DNA from: Klebsiella oxytoca
GTDB taxonomy: Bacteria; Pseudomonadota; Gammaproteobacteria; Enterobacterales; Enterobacteriaceae
Reading direction: 5' to 3'
Assembly (NCBI RefSeq): GCF_009707385.1
Contig: NZ_CP046115.1
Coordinates: 2,604,001 to 2,668,000 of the forward strand
Length of the DNA stretch: 64,000 bases
The notes beneath the pieces are model-generated. The model worked only from the letters and a program-made list of their open reading frames with translations. It did not search any database and was not told the origin of the DNA. Of the stretch, positions 9,527-21,082 are shown piece after piece. Every line of letters starts with the position of its first letter. Position 1 is the first letter of the stretch. The translations under genes and the position numbers were made by a program.

Positions 9527-10036
9527 ATGAGCGATCTATTCCGCGATGTCTCTCCGGAAGCGCCGGAGCTGCAGCCGATTATTGAGGGCCTGTTCGGCGA
9601 GTACGCCGCGCGCTACGGCGACTACTTTTCCCGCGATGCCGAAGTCGAGCTGACTGAATGGTATCTGGCGCCGCAGGGGCTGTTTATTGTGCTGGAGCGG
9701 GAGGGAGAAATTATCGCCACCGGCGCGTATAAGCCGAAAGATGCCCATACCGCAGAAATCAAACGGATCTGGACCCATCGGCGACTGCGCCAGCAGGGGC
9801 TGGCGGCGAAAGTGGTGCAGGAGCTGGAACGTCGGGCGCTGCTGGCGGGTTACAGCCATATCTTTTTGACGACCGGTTTTCGTCAGCCGGAAGCGGTAAA
9901 GCTTTATCTGAGCCAGGGCTACGAGGCGCAGTTTGATCTCAGCCGCGATCCGGAAGAGTACAGCCAGCCGCCGTTTGATGGTCGGCTGCGTTTCACTAAA
10001 GCGCTGGCGGTCAGCGCGCTGAGCCAGAGCGCTTAA
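9527..10036 (+). CDS. GNAT N-acetyltransferase
   Basis: 169 aa from the second of two consecutive ATGs, which is better spaced from the aggagg ribosome site at 9517-9522. GNAT motif A is visible (IKRIWTHRRLRQQGLAAKVVQELERRA), then motif B (HIFLTTGFRQPEAVKLYLSQGYE). In the Bacillus yxe and ytm operons a GNAT acetylates the alpha-amine of the modified cysteine before oxidation. The same set here (GNAT, monooxygenase, M20 deacylase, importer) suggests the same role. Specificity is not provable from sequence. Confidence 0.85.
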   Translation: MSDLFRDVSPEAPELQPIIEGLFGEYAARYGDYFSRDAEVELTEWYLAPQGLFIVLEREGEIIATGAYKPKDAHTAEIKRIWTHRRLRQQGLAAKVVQELERRALLAGYSHIFLTTGFRQPEAVKLYLSQGYEAQFDLSRDPEEYSQPPFDGRLRFTKALAVSALSQSA

Positions 10037-10045
10037 GGAGCTAAT

Positions 10046-10972
10046 ATGCATACCCCGGAAACGATTAAGGTGGTCCCCGCGCGCTATCCGCTGCGGGCGG
10101 TTGGTGCGCTGTTGGCGCTGTTGGTACTGGCGGTGGTGATTCAATCAGTTGCCTTTAACCCGCGCTGGGAGTGGGGCGTCTTTGCCCGCTGGTTCTTTGA
10201 TCCGGTGATCCTTGAAGGGCTTGGGCAGACGCTGATGCTGACGCTGCTGGCGACGGTGCTGAGCGTCATTCTCGGTGGCCTGCTGGCGCTGGCGCGACTC
10301 TCCAGTTCATGGCTGCTGAGCAGCCTGGCGTGGGGCTATATCTGGCTGTTTCGCTCGCTGCCGCTGATTGTGGTGCTGATTATTCTCTACAACTTCTCCT
10401 ATCTCTACGACACGCTGTCGATAGGTATCCCGTTCACCGCTATTAGCTGGGCCAGCTTTGAGACCATTAACGTGCTGGGACAGTTTTCCACCGCCGTTGT
10501 TGGGCTGACCCTGGTACAAAGCGCTTACACCGCCGAGATTATCCGCGGCGGCTTCCTTGGCGTCGATCACGGGCAGTATGAAGCGGCGGCGGCGCTGGGG
10601 CTCCCGGCGAGCCGCCGGACTCTGCGCATTATCCTGCCGCAGGCGCTGCGCACCATTTTACCGGCGGGTTTTAATGAAATTATCAGCCTCGCGAAAGGCA
10701 CCGCGATGGTATACGTACTGGCGATGCCGGAGCTGTTCTACACCATTCAGATGATCTACAACCGCACCCAGGAAGTCATTCCGCTGCTGATGGTCGGGGC
10801 TGCCTGGTATCTGGTTATCACCAGCGTGCTGTCGCTGATTCAGTACCTGGTCGAGCGCGGCCTGGCCCGCAGCGAGCGTCGCTCGGCGGTCAATAGCGCC
10901 CGCAGCAGCCGTCGCGTTGAACCCGTCCGTCGCCCACAACCACAGGAGCCTGTTCATGTCCAACTCTCGTAA
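10046..10972 (+). CDS. Amino acid ABC transporter permease (HisMQ family)
   Basis: 308 aa with about six transmembrane segments and the BPD_transp_1 EAA loop ([25 protein letters not shown]). After the first helix there is a short periplasmic segment, then [23 protein letters not shown] typical of HEQRo-type permeases. Only one permease is present, so it probably forms a homodimer. Its end overlaps the ATPase gene by 17 nt. The C-terminal tail is Arg-rich ([15 protein letters not shown]), which is unusual and cytoplasmic. Confidence 0.9.
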   Translation: MHTPETIKVVPARYPLRAVGALLALLVLAVVIQSVAFNPRWEWGVFARWFFDPVILEGLGQTLMLTLLATVLSVILGGLLALARLSSSWLLSSLAWGYIWLFRSLPLIVVLIILYNFSYLYDTLSIGIPFTAISWASFETINVLGQFSTAVVGLTLVQSAYTAEIIRGGFLGVDHGQYEAAAALGLPASRRTLRIILPQALRTILPAGFNEIISLAKGTAMVYVLAMPELFYTIQMIYNRTQEVIPLLMVGAAWYLVITSVLSLIQYLVERGLARSERRSAVNSARSSRRVEPVRRPQPQEPVHVQLS

Positions 10973-11735
10973 CGGTCATATTTCCATTACCGGCGTCAGT
11001 AAATATTTTGGCCGCCATAAAGCGCTTGATGATGTGTCGTTGGAAGTTGAACCGGGCACGGTGACGGTGATCCTCGGGCCGTCCGGTTCGGGTAAATCGA
11101 CGCTGCTGCGGGCGATTAACCATCTGGAGCGCGTTGATGAGGGCTTTATCCAGATAGACGGCGACTATATTGGCTATCGCCGCAAAGGCGACAAACTCTA
11201 TGAACTAAAAGAAAAAGAGATCCTTCGCCAGCGGGTCAACGTTGGCTACGTATTTCAGAACTTCAATCTGTTTCCGCACCTGACGGTGCTGGAAAACCTG
11301 ATCGAAGCGCCTGTCGCCCATAAACAGGCGACCCGCAAACAGGCGATTGCGCGGGCCTATGAACTGCTGGACGTGGTCGGGCTGCGCAATAAAGCCGACG
11401 CCTGGTCGCGGCACCTCTCCGGCGGCCAGCAGCAGCGCATCGCCATTGCCAGGGCGCTGGCGCTTAATCCACGGGTGATGCTGTTTGATGAACCCACCTC
11501 CGCGCTTGACCCGGAGCTGGTAGGGGAAGTGCTGGACGTGATTAAAAAGCTGGCGCGCTCCGGCACCACGCTGGTAGTGGTCACCCATGAAATCGGCTTT
11601 GCGAAAGAGGTGGCGGATCGGGTGGTGTTTATGGTCGACGGTAAGATAGTCGAGCAGGGCAGCAGCGACGACGTGCTGAATCATCCGCAGCACCAGCGCA
11701 CCCGGCAGTTTTTATCGAGGGTCTTAGCGGCATGA
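10956..11735 (+). CDS. Amino acid ABC transporter ATPase (GlnQ/TcyN-like)
   Basis: 259 aa. Walker [10 protein letters not shown] at 41-49, Q-loop [10 protein letters not shown], signature LSGGQQQR from 154, Walker [15 protein letters not shown] from 174 and the switch His in VVTHEIGFA. All catalytic motifs are intact. The insertion [20 protein letters not shown] is typical of the polar amino acid (HisP/TcyN) group. The ATG at 10956, after caggagcc, is preferred to the upstream in-frame codons that lie inside the permease gene. It pairs with the preceding permease and the two binding proteins. Confidence 0.92.
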   Translation: MSNSRNGHISITGVSKYFGRHKALDDVSLEVEPGTVTVILGPSGSGKSTLLRAINHLERVDEGFIQIDGDYIGYRRKGDKLYELKEKEILRQRVNVGYVFQNFNLFPHLTVLENLIEAPVAHKQATRKQAIARAYELLDVVGLRNKADAWSRHLSGGQQQRIAIARALALNPRVMLFDEPTSALDPELVGEVLDVIKKLARSGTTLVVVTHEIGFAKEVADRVVFMVDGKIVEQGSSDDVLNHPQHQRTRQFLSRVLAA

Positions 11736-12625
11736 GAAACGGATTTTTGACCCTGGCATTACTCTCTTTATCTGCGGCATCGCAGGCGGTCATCGATCTG
11801 CGCGCCAACGAGCAGCCTCTGCCGGTGACCCGCGACGAACAGGCGATCGCGAAGCTCCCGGCGAATTACGCCTTCGTCGAACCGGGTACCTTAACGGTGG
11901 CGATTTCGGCGCTCAACTCGCCGCCGCTGGCGCTGTTGGCCAGCGATAACCGCACGCGCATCGGCAGCGACCCGGATATCGCCCGGCTGCTGGCCGGCAG
12001 CCTCGGGCTGAAGCTAAAGCTGGTGCCCACTGCCTGGGAGGACTGGCCGTTGGGGATTACCTCCGGGCGCTACGACGTCGCGCTGGTGAATATTGCGGTA
12101 ACCGAGCAGCGGAAAGAGAAGTTTGATTTTGCGACCTATCGCGTCGATTCGCTGGCCTTTTCCGTGAAATCGACCAGCGACATCGCCCGCGTGAGCGGTC
12201 CGGCGGATCTTGCAGGCAAAAAGGTGATCGTCGGGTCGGGGACCAATCAGGAGCGAATTTTGCTCGGCTGGAACGCCGAAAACGAAGCCGCCGGGCGACA
12301 ACCTGCGCTACCGGTCTACCTGACCGATGACGCTTCGGGCAACCTCTATATTCAGTCAGGACGCGCGGACGTGTTCTTTGGCCCGCAGTCGGTAGCGGCA
12401 TACAAAGCGGCGCTCAGCGGTAAAACCAAAGTCGTCGGGCTGGGGCCGAAAAAGGCTTATGTCGCCACCACCACCAGGAAGGGTAACGGGCTGGCGCTGG
12501 CGCTGCAGGCGGCGCTGAACGGCGCGATCGATCGCGGAGAGTATCAAAAGGTGCTGGCTCGCTGGGGCGAGCAGGGCGAAGAGGTGGCGCGATCGGAGGT
12601 CAATCCGCCGGGAATAACCTACTAA
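11732..12625 (+). CDS. Periplasmic amino acid-binding protein (second copy)
   Basis: 297 aa. Signal peptide 1-19 (SAASQA|VID), then an SBP family 3 fold ([48 protein letters not shown]). It is a paralogue of the 8574-9515 protein and the last gene of the operon, overlapping the ATPase gene by 4 nt. Two binding proteins sharing one permease is also the ytmJ/ytmK arrangement in Bacillus. It may broaden the range of substrates, for example cystine versus S-alkylcysteines. Confidence 0.88.
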   Translation: MRNGFLTLALLSLSAASQAVIDLRANEQPLPVTRDEQAIAKLPANYAFVEPGTLTVAISALNSPPLALLASDNRTRIGSDPDIARLLAGSLGLKLKLVPTAWEDWPLGITSGRYDVALVNIAVTEQRKEKFDFATYRVDSLAFSVKSTSDIARVSGPADLAGKKVIVGSGTNQERILLGWNAENEAAGRQPALPVYLTDDASGNLYIQSGRADVFFGPQSVAAYKAALSGKTKVVGLGPKKAYVATTTRKGNGLALALQAALNGAIDRGEYQKVLARWGEQGEEVARSEVNPPGITY

Positions 12626-12629
12626 ATAA

Positions 12630-12664
12630 CCGCTGTTTCGCAGGAGTGTGATGCGGAACAGCGG
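12630..12664 (+). terminator. Hairpin at the end of the 5.1-12.6 kb operon
   Basis: Twelve-position stem (ccgctgtttcgc / gcggaacagcgg, one G-U pair) with an 11-nt loop, starting 4 nt after the last stop. No clear U-run, so a Rho-assisted or 3' protective role is possible. Confidence 0.5.
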
Positions 12665-12823
12665 AGGCGAATCCTCGCCAGGGTGTTAAATCAGGCGGCG
12701 CGCGGTTTGGCGTAGCTCGCTGGAGTGTCTAAATAGCAGCCTTCCTCAATCAAACCTATACTGCAATTCGCTAAGCTTGTCGCCGCTGCCGTTGCTGAGC
12801 GGCAACCTATGAGGAGGCTGAAC

Positions 12824-13441
12824 ATGATCACCGTCTATGGCGTGCCGGGTTGGGGTTCGACAATTAGCGAACTGATGCTGACTCTCGCCGATATCCCGTA
12901 CCATTTTGTTAACGTTGAGGGCTTTGACCAGCCGGGCCCGCAGCGTGAGCGCCTCAAACAGATTAACCCGCTGTGTCAGGTGCCGACGCTCACGCTTGAA
13001 GACGGCAGCGTGATGACCGAATCCGCGGCGATTGCCCTGATGATCCTCGACAGCAGGCCGGTGCTGGCTCCCGCGCTGGATTCACCGCAGCGCCATCAGT
13101 TTCAGCGTCTGCTGATCTGGCTGGTGGCGAACGTTTATCCCACCTTTACCTTTGCGGATTACCCGGAACGCTGGGCCGTTGATGCGCCAGAGCAGCTGCG
13201 GGAAAGCTGCATTCGCTATCGTAAATCGCTCTATCTGTGGCTGGAGCAGCAGCTTGCCGCCGCGCCGTATGCGCTGGGGGCGGAGATAACCCTGCTGGAC
13301 TGCTATATTGCGGCGATGTGTGCGTGGGGGCCGCGCCGGGAGTGGTTTGCCGCGCATACGCCAAAATTTGTCGCCGTGGCAGATGCGGTTTATCGCCACC
13401 CTAAACTCGAATCCGTTCTGCGGCGCAACGAGCTGATTTAA
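12824..13441 (+). CDS. Glutathione S-transferase family protein
   Basis: 205 aa. N-terminal thioredoxin-like domain (MITVYGVPGWGSTISELMLT, then CQVPTLTLEDGSVMTESAAI, where VPTL...ESAAI is the glutathione-binding signature) and an all-helical C-terminal domain. The usual CxxC/S or Tyr at the active site is replaced by PGWGS, so Ser13 is a candidate catalytic residue. The ATG at 12824 sits 7 nt after gaggagg, so the upstream in-frame ATG at 12809 is rejected. It is monocistronic with its own short upstream region. Substrate unknown. Confidence 0.82.
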   Translation: MITVYGVPGWGSTISELMLTLADIPYHFVNVEGFDQPGPQRERLKQINPLCQVPTLTLEDGSVMTESAAIALMILDSRPVLAPALDSPQRHQFQRLLIWLVANVYPTFTFADYPERWAVDAPEQLRESCIRYRKSLYLWLEQQLAAAPYALGAEITLLDCYIAAMCAWGPRREWFAAHTPKFVAVADAVYRHPKLESVLRRNELI

Positions 13442-13510
13442 AGCACATAAAGCGATCCGGATGACGCGGGTTATGCTAGTTTTATCATCCTGACAATAAA
13501 GGAGCCTGCT

Positions 13511-13738
13511 ATGCCGCATATTGATATTAAATGTTTCCCCCGCGACCTGAATGATGAACAAAAAGCGGCGCTGGCCGCCGATATTACCGAGGTGGTGATT
13601 CGCCATCTCAATAGCAAAGAGCGCTCGGTGAGCGTGGCTCTGAATGAGATCAAAGAGAGCGACTGGCAGCAGGTTTGGGACAGCGAAATTGCCCCGCAGA
13701 TGGAACAGCTGATTAAGAAGCCTGGTTATAGCATGTAA
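13511..13738 (+). CDS. pptA: 4-oxalocrotonate tautomerase family protein PptA
   Basis: 75 aa, matching E. coli PptA (YdcE). The mature protein would start with the catalytic Pro ([13 protein letters not shown]), and the C-terminus IKKPGYSM is conserved. The family enolises alpha-keto acids such as phenylpyruvate in vitro; the cellular substrate is unknown. A ggagcc ribosome site precedes the ATG. In E. coli pptA is adjacent to yddH and nhoA; here about 8.8 kb of accessory genes separate them. Confidence 0.93.
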   Translation: MPHIDIKCFPRDLNDEQKAALAADITEVVIRHLNSKERSVSVALNEIKESDWQQVWDSEIAPQMEQLIKKPGYSM

Positions 13739-13748
13739 TTCCGTGCCT

Positions 13749-13847
13749 CCCCGGATTGCGGCGCGATGCGCCTTATCCGGGCTACAGATTTTCAGACGTC
13801 TGTGAACCAGTAGCCCAGGCAAGGCGCTGTGCGCCGCCCCCGGGAGA
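13749..13847. repeat. BIME/REP-like palindrome cluster
   Basis: GC-rich inverted repeats (ccggattgcggcg...cgccttatccgg and tagcccaggcaaggcgctgtgcgccgcccccggg) of the same family as those at 4739, 20908 and 24166. They lie between pptA and the toxin-antitoxin promoter. Confidence 0.65.
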
Positions 13848-13903
13848 GGAGACACTGAAGCGAAGTCATAAGCGATACATCTTGTCATGGATAAACGCGT
13901 GAT

Positions 13904-13956
13904 CATGTACGGGGTACATGAAATCTCTTGATTGATGTACCGTGTACATGTATATT
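13904..13956 (+). promoter_or_regulatory. Toxin-antitoxin promoter with two palindromic operators
   Basis: Palindrome 1 (13904-13920) is catgtac-ggg-gtacatg, perfect 7-bp arms. Palindrome 2 (13935-13949) is atgtac-cgt-gtacat, perfect 6-bp arms. Their centres are 30 bp apart, about three helical turns. A good sigma-70 promoter overlaps them: -35 TTGATT at 13928-13933, a 17-nt spacer and -10 TATATT at 13951-13956. Palindrome 2 fills the spacer. This fits autorepression by the HTH antitoxin. Confidence 0.72.
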
Positions 13957-13989
13957 GTCTGGTAAGTCGTAAGGACATCAGGGAATGAG

Positions 13990-14307
13990 ATGTTTACTTT
14001 TATTGAACTACAAGGTTTCAGTAAACGACGCCAGGCGCTGTTACCGGATGATGAATTTCGGGCCTTTCAGGAAATCCTGATCAATGATCCTGAGGCAGGT
14101 GACACCATTTCGGGAACCGGAGGTTTTCGTAAAATCCGCTGGAGTCGTCCCGGAACGGGAAAGCGCGGCGGCGTGCGGGTGATTTACTATAATGTAACGA
14201 TAAAGGGAAGAATTTACCTGGCACTAATCTATCCTAAAAATGAACAGGATGAGTTAAGCCAGGAGCAGAAAAAGATGTTAAGGCAGGTTGCTGAATTATT
14301 AAACTAG
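13990..14307 (+). CDS. RelE/HigB-like toxin of a type II toxin-antitoxin system
   Basis: 105 aa. The RelE/ParE-fold signature is readable: LLPDDEFRAFQEILINDPEAGD, GTGGFRKIRWSRPGTGKRGGVRVIYY, and LALIYPKNEQDELSQEQKKMLRQ. The basic cluster KIRW...KRGG corresponds to the mRNA/ribosome-binding face of HigB/RelE ribonucleases. Toxin-first order with a downstream HTH antitoxin is the HigBA arrangement. It is smaller and more AT-rich than its neighbours, consistent with acquisition. Toxicity is inferred from the family. Confidence 0.82.
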   Translation: MFTFIELQGFSKRRQALLPDDEFRAFQEILINDPEAGDTISGTGGFRKIRWSRPGTGKRGGVRVIYYNVTIKGRIYLALIYPKNEQDELSQEQKKMLRQVAELLN

Positions 14308-14383
14308 CCAATAAACATGAAGTGAGGCTGAGCTATTAATGATCGAAACATCGATAGCGCCAGAGAGCCAACTTGAGGTGTGT

Positions 14384-14680
14384 ATGAAAGACGAATTGTT
14401 TGCCGATCTGCTGGCTAGTGCAGAAGAAATGGTCAGAATTGAGAAGGGTGAACAAATGCCGAAGGTGCAGCACGTTCATACCTTCAGCGAAGTTGATGTG
14501 AAAGCGATACGTGAAGCCACAGGTTTAAAACAGCAGGACTTCGCTGCCGCTGTTGGCGTCAGCTATGAGCTGGTAAAAAGCTGGGAAACGAAGCGACGTC
14601 AGCCAACCGGTGCATCCAGAAAGCTGCTTTTATTGCTTCAGGGAAATCCATTGATTATCAATTTGTTGAAGGTTATTTAA
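14384..14680 (+). CDS. HigA-like XRE-family antitoxin
   Basis: 98 aa from the ATG at 14384, which follows gaggtg; an upstream in-frame ATG at 14339 would add 15 unconserved residues. A Cro/C1-type helix-turn-helix spans about 43-72 (IREATGLKQQDFAAAVGVSYELVKSWETKRRQP). The N-terminal helix LLASAEEMVRIEKGE is typical of antitoxins paired with RelE-like toxins (YddM/HigA type). It is the probable ligand of the two palindromes upstream of the toxin. Confidence 0.82.
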   Translation: MKDELFADLLASAEEMVRIEKGEQMPKVQHVHTFSEVDVKAIREATGLKQQDFAAAVGVSYELVKSWETKRRQPTGASRKLLLLLQGNPLIINLLKVI

Positions 14681-14761
14681 AAAGCTATGCCTCTCAAGGG
14701 GAATTATAGAATTTGCACTCTCTCTTAAACCCGATAGTATTTAAAAAGGAAAGTAATACGT

Positions 14762-15208
14762 ATGGAAACCAATGATGCTATTTTGAAAGAAATCGAAAAA
14801 TACAGCACTCATATTGATAGGTTTAGAGCGCGAGCAAATACTTATGGTATCTGGCTTTTTATTGCTACGCTTGGATGCTGGGGAGTAACTGATCCCTATA
14901 TTAGGATGCTGGCATTTATTATGCTCTTCATTATTTTTTTGTTTCTTCTACACGGTAGCTTTCCAGGTGAAAAGCGAACGTTTAAAAAGATTCACGATGA
15001 TATAAAAAATAAAATACTTAATAATTTAAGACCAGAACAACAGCAAGAAAGGTTTCACGATCTTCTCATCGTTGAGAAAAAACGAAAGTCACTTATTGGA
15101 ATTATAAAAACAACCTTTATCTTTATAGCCTGTTATGGTTTTTATTTTATTAGTTTATTTTACTTCATACAGAACTGGCATAGTGACAAAGTAACAGCGT
15201 GTATTTAA
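14762..15208 (+). CDS. AT-rich three-helix membrane protein of unknown function
   Basis: 148 aa. I do not recognise a family. Predicted transmembrane segments lie at about 28-44, 47-64 and 112-136, with a charged coiled segment 70-110 (KRTFKKIHDDIKNKILNNLRPEQQQERF) between the second and third. Base composition is much more AT-rich than the flanking genes. aaaaggaaag upstream is the ribosome site. It sits directly after the toxin-antitoxin pair, with which it may have been acquired. A role in phage defence or as a membrane effector is possible but unsupported. Confidence 0.65.
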   Translation: METNDAILKEIEKYSTHIDRFRARANTYGIWLFIATLGCWGVTDPYIRMLAFIMLFIIFLFLLHGSFPGEKRTFKKIHDDIKNKILNNLRPEQQQERFHDLLIVEKKRKSLIGIIKTTFIFIACYGFYFISLFYFIQNWHSDKVTACI

Positions 15209-15213
15209 ATAAA

Positions 15214-15240
15214 CCCGTCCATGTGTTTGCCCCGGACGGG
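15214..15240. terminator. Bidirectional hairpin between the membrane protein gene and the porin gene
   Basis: Stem cccgtcc / ggacggg with a 13-nt loop between convergent genes. On the minus strand it is followed by a T-rich stretch (tttatttaaat). Confidence 0.6.
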
Positions 15241-15248
15241 CTGCCTTC

Positions 15249-18276
<3,028 letters not shown>

Positions 18277-18302
18277 AAAAATAAACTCGCTTATTGTTGT
18301 TG

Positions 18303-19874
18303 TTAAAGTCCGTGCTGGCGAATAAACCAGGCCGGGGTACAGCTCCACGCATGGCAATAACTGTTTATCAGTTTGCTGCCATAAGGGGAAAAATCAGGAT
18401 GCTCCGGGTCGAAGATTTCCCAGAAGGTATCGGCACCGTAGTCGACCATCGCTCCCCAGTAGACTTTGATCTGCGCAATAGCCTCGTCGCGCAGACCGCA
18501 CTGTAGAAGGGCGGCGATATAGTGATGACGCAGATAGGGCGTGTTCATGGCGATAACCGGGGGATTTTTCTCCATATTGCGCATGATCTCCCGGCGCTGC
18601 TGCGGCGTGCCGACTTCCGCCAGCACAAGCCAGATTTGTGATGCCCACGAGACCTGCCGCTGGGGGCCGCTGACGTAGAAGCCCTGCTGCTCATCCCATA
18701 AGACATCAAGGGCCGCAGCTTTAAGCTGCTGTAAATGCTGGCGATAGCTGACGGCCAGCTCAGGTTCGAAACGCTCCGCCAGCCAGACGGCGCGCTGCAG
18801 GCAGTAAATCAGTACGCCCTGCGCCGCAGCTTGTTTATTCAGCGATGCCTGCCAGTCGATAAACACCCACCAGTCGTCGCTATCGTGCACAACCCCGGAG
18901 GCGTCGCAGCGTTTTAGCGCCAGTTCAATCTGACGACGGGCCGTGGGCCACAGCTCGTGGGCCGTGGCAATATCCTCCGCGCTTTGCAGATAGTTGTAGA
19001 GGACGTCAACAAAAAACAGAGAATAATCAAACAGAAAGGTATCGTCAGCAATGACATCCGGCTGCACGAACACGTTGGCTGATACCATGCCGTCCTCACG
19101 AGTATGCCCGGCGAAAAGGTACAAGCAGCGGCGTACCAAATCGTGACGGGCGAAGGTCACATCGTTCACCAGTGCCTGTAAACGTAAATCGCCGAGCCAC
19201 AAGCGGCGGTCGCGTTTGGGGCCATCCTCAAACACCTCCTGCATGCAGTTTTGCAGGGTCAGAACGGCAACGTTGTCGATGGCCTGGAGCTGCGGATCGG
19301 CGGTTGTCGCTGCCGGGCATGCGTCGCTGGCGGAGGTAACGGCATTCACCTGAATCTGGTTGAACTGCAGACGAAACTTACGCGACACGGCTTTGACCTC
19401 TACCTTCAGATAGCGGAAGCAGTAGCGGCGCGGCAGGTCAACTTTGGCGGGCAGGACATCAAGCCATAGATCCTGCTGCTGCAGCCAACTGCTGCTAAGC
19501 CAGCCCTGGTAATCGCTAAACGGTTCACACACTTCGCTCAGTGTTTCTCCGAAGGTGAACTGCAGATGGGCCGGAGCGTCCGGCGGACTACCGACGCTCT
19601 GACAGAGAAAATGCAGGTAGCCAACAAAGTGGCTGCCAAAATCAATAATGACGCTATCGCCGCTGCTCAGCTCGTGTTGATAAAACGCCGCCAGGGAACT
19701 TACCGGCTCGGCGTGCCAACCAAACAGCGCCGTGGCGTCGGCGTGGGCTTCCACCACGGCGATCGGCGGGTGCGCCTGGCGGCGCAGTGCGGGCCGGAGC
19801 GTCTCGGCGGTACGTAGAAAATCCGGGTGGCGGGTCATCGAGACCTGAGAATTATGCTGAATTGTTTGTGACAT
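18303..19874 (-). CDS. GH78 alpha-L-rhamnosidase, short two-domain type
   Basis: 523 aa without a signal peptide, so cytoplasmic. An N-terminal beta domain (to ~195) precedes the (alpha/alpha)6 catalytic domain. The GH78 motif EDGPKRDRRLWLGDL at 216-230 carries Asp222, a good candidate for the general acid; Glu486 in DTFWEIF is a candidate base. Length and layout match the small K. oxytoca enzyme KoRha. The ATG at 19874 follows agagga and is preferred to upstream in-frame codons. It is the first gene of the operon. It releases L-rhamnose from rhamnosides imported by the neighbouring symporter. Confidence 0.88.
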   Translation of the reverse strand: MSQTIQHNSQVSMTRHPDFLRTAETLRPALRRQAHPPIAVVEAHADATALFGWHAEPVSSLAAFYQHELSSGDSVIIDFGSHFVGYLHFLCQSVGSPPDAPAHLQFTFGETLSEVCEPFSDYQGWLSSSWLQQQDLWLDVLPAKVDLPRRYCFRYLKVEVKAVSRKFRLQFNQIQVNAVTSASDACPAATTADPQLQAIDNVAVLTLQNCMQEVFEDGPKRDRRLWLGDLRLQALVNDVTFARHDLVRRCLYLFAGHTREDGMVSANVFVQPDVIADDTFLFDYSLFFVDVLYNYLQSAEDIATAHELWPTARRQIELALKRCDASGVVHDSDDWWVFIDWQASLNKQAAAQGVLIYCLQRAVWLAERFEPELAVSYRQHLQQLKAAALDVLWDEQQGFYVSGPQRQVSWASQIWLVLAEVGTPQQRREIMRNMEKNPPVIAMNTPYLRHHYIAALLQCGLRDEAIAQIKVYWGAMVDYGADTFWEIFDPEHPDFSPYGSKLINSYCHAWSCTPAWFIRQHGL

Positions 19875-19935
19875 ACTGCGTCCTCTGTGTTGATTTGTCC
19901 GCAGCATAAGATGCCGGCTCCGGGGGCAACCACTC

Positions 19936-19966
19936 TGGCAATGCCAATGCATTTGCCAGATTGGCA
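19936..19966. promoter_or_regulatory. Interlocked inverted repeats in the rhamnosidase/regulator intergenic region
   Basis: tggcaa (19936-19941) pairs with ttgcca (19953-19958), and tgccaa (19942-19947) pairs with ttggca (19961-19966). The two inverted repeats interleave in the 203-bp gap between divergent genes. This is a candidate site for the adjacent AraC-type regulator. No consensus was available to test it. Confidence 0.4.
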
Positions 19967-20077
19967 CTGATGATGAGATGGGCGGGTTGCCGATCACAAT
20001 TCCAAAAATCTTGCTCGTGGCGGTCGGGAAAATGCATTATCTTGCCTCTGCGCCGTATGCCGTTTTGGACTTTATAG

Positions 20078-20901
20078 ATGATGATGTTGACCGTTGAGTA
20101 TTATTTCACCCATCCGCAGGATAAGCTGGGCATGTACGCCAGCGATCCGGAAGATAATAGCCATGAACATAGTCATGAATTTGCTGAGCTGGTGATCGTT
20201 GAGGAAGGGCACGGTTTACATGTTATTAATGGCAGACCACTATATATTCAACAGGGCGACGTTTTTTACGTTCAGCCGGGTGACGTTCATTATTATGATG
20301 AGCTAGGGACGCTTAAGTTAATTAATGTGCTGATTAACCCGTTGGTAGGGTTTCATTATTTACAGCCTCTCGATACTTTATTGCAGACTTTCTCTGCGCA
20401 GAATGCGTCCTGCTACGGTTGGCTGGCGCCGGACACCCGCCATATCTGCAAGGAACTGGTGGATAAGATATTTTCTGCCGAGCTGCGGCAGGGGCAAAAT
20501 ATTGCCCTGCGCGAAGCCGCGTTTTTCCAGTTGGTGACGACGATTCTGCATGCCGAAACCGAAGCCGAATATAGCACCACTAAATATAAGCTGCATAAAT
20601 TGCTGACCTGGCTACAGGAGCACTGTTTTGAAGATCATAACTGGCAGCAGCTGGCGGAGAAATTCCATCTGACCACGCGTACCGCTTTTCGCCATATTAA
20701 AGAGGCGACGGGTTGACGCCGGATAATTATTTAAAGCGTCTGCGATTAGTTTCGGCGCGCGTAAAATTACGCGAGACCGATATGACGATTACCGAAGTGG
20801 CTTATTTATGCGGCTTTGCCAACAGCAATCACTTTACCACTTTATATAAAAAAGTTTTTGGCCTGACCCCCAGCGAAGACAGGCGGCGTTTGCAGCGCTA
20901 G
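20078..20901 (+). pseudogene. RhaR/RhaS-like AraC-family regulator, frameshifted
   Basis: Together the two reading frames give about 274 aa, the RhaR length. The first (20078-20716) holds the cupin sensor (HEHSHEFAELVIVEEG, YIQQGDVFYVQPGDVHYY) and the first HTH (WQQLAEKFHLTTRTAFRHIKEATG). A stop then ends the frame. The second frame (from 20713) continues the same domain (LTPDNYLKRLRLVSARVKL) and the second HTH (ITEVAYLCGFANSNHFTTLYKKVFG). One base missing near gcgacgggttgacg (20706-20719) explains the break. It may be an assembly error, a true pseudogene or a phase-variable allele. It is divergent from the rhamnoside operon and presumably its activator. Confidence 0.82.
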
Positions 20902-20907
20902 TTCTTT

Positions 20908-21062
20908 CCCCGGAGGCGATGCTGAGCATCTGTCCGGGCTACGCGTCCTCAGCGGTCTGCGGCCCGGTAGCCCGGGCAAGGCGCTGCGCGCCGCCCCCGG
21001 GATAGTGCGCGGAGTGGCAGAATATCCCGGGGGAGATGCTGCGCATCTGTGCGGATTATACG
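20908..21062. repeat. BIME/REP-like palindrome cluster
   Basis: Three or more GC-rich palindromes filling the gap between the AraC-type gene and the HEAT-repeat gene. The first ~70 bases are nearly the reverse complement of 4758-4826. They probably serve as the shared 3' end of the convergent transcripts. Confidence 0.7.
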
Positions 21063-21082
21063 GCTCCAGATCCTGCTTTTCC

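Noticed and set aside
20713..20901. Separate 62-aa HTH protein starting at TTG
   Set aside because: It is the second half of an AraC domain whose first half ends four bases earlier; a single frameshift explains both pieces better than two genes.
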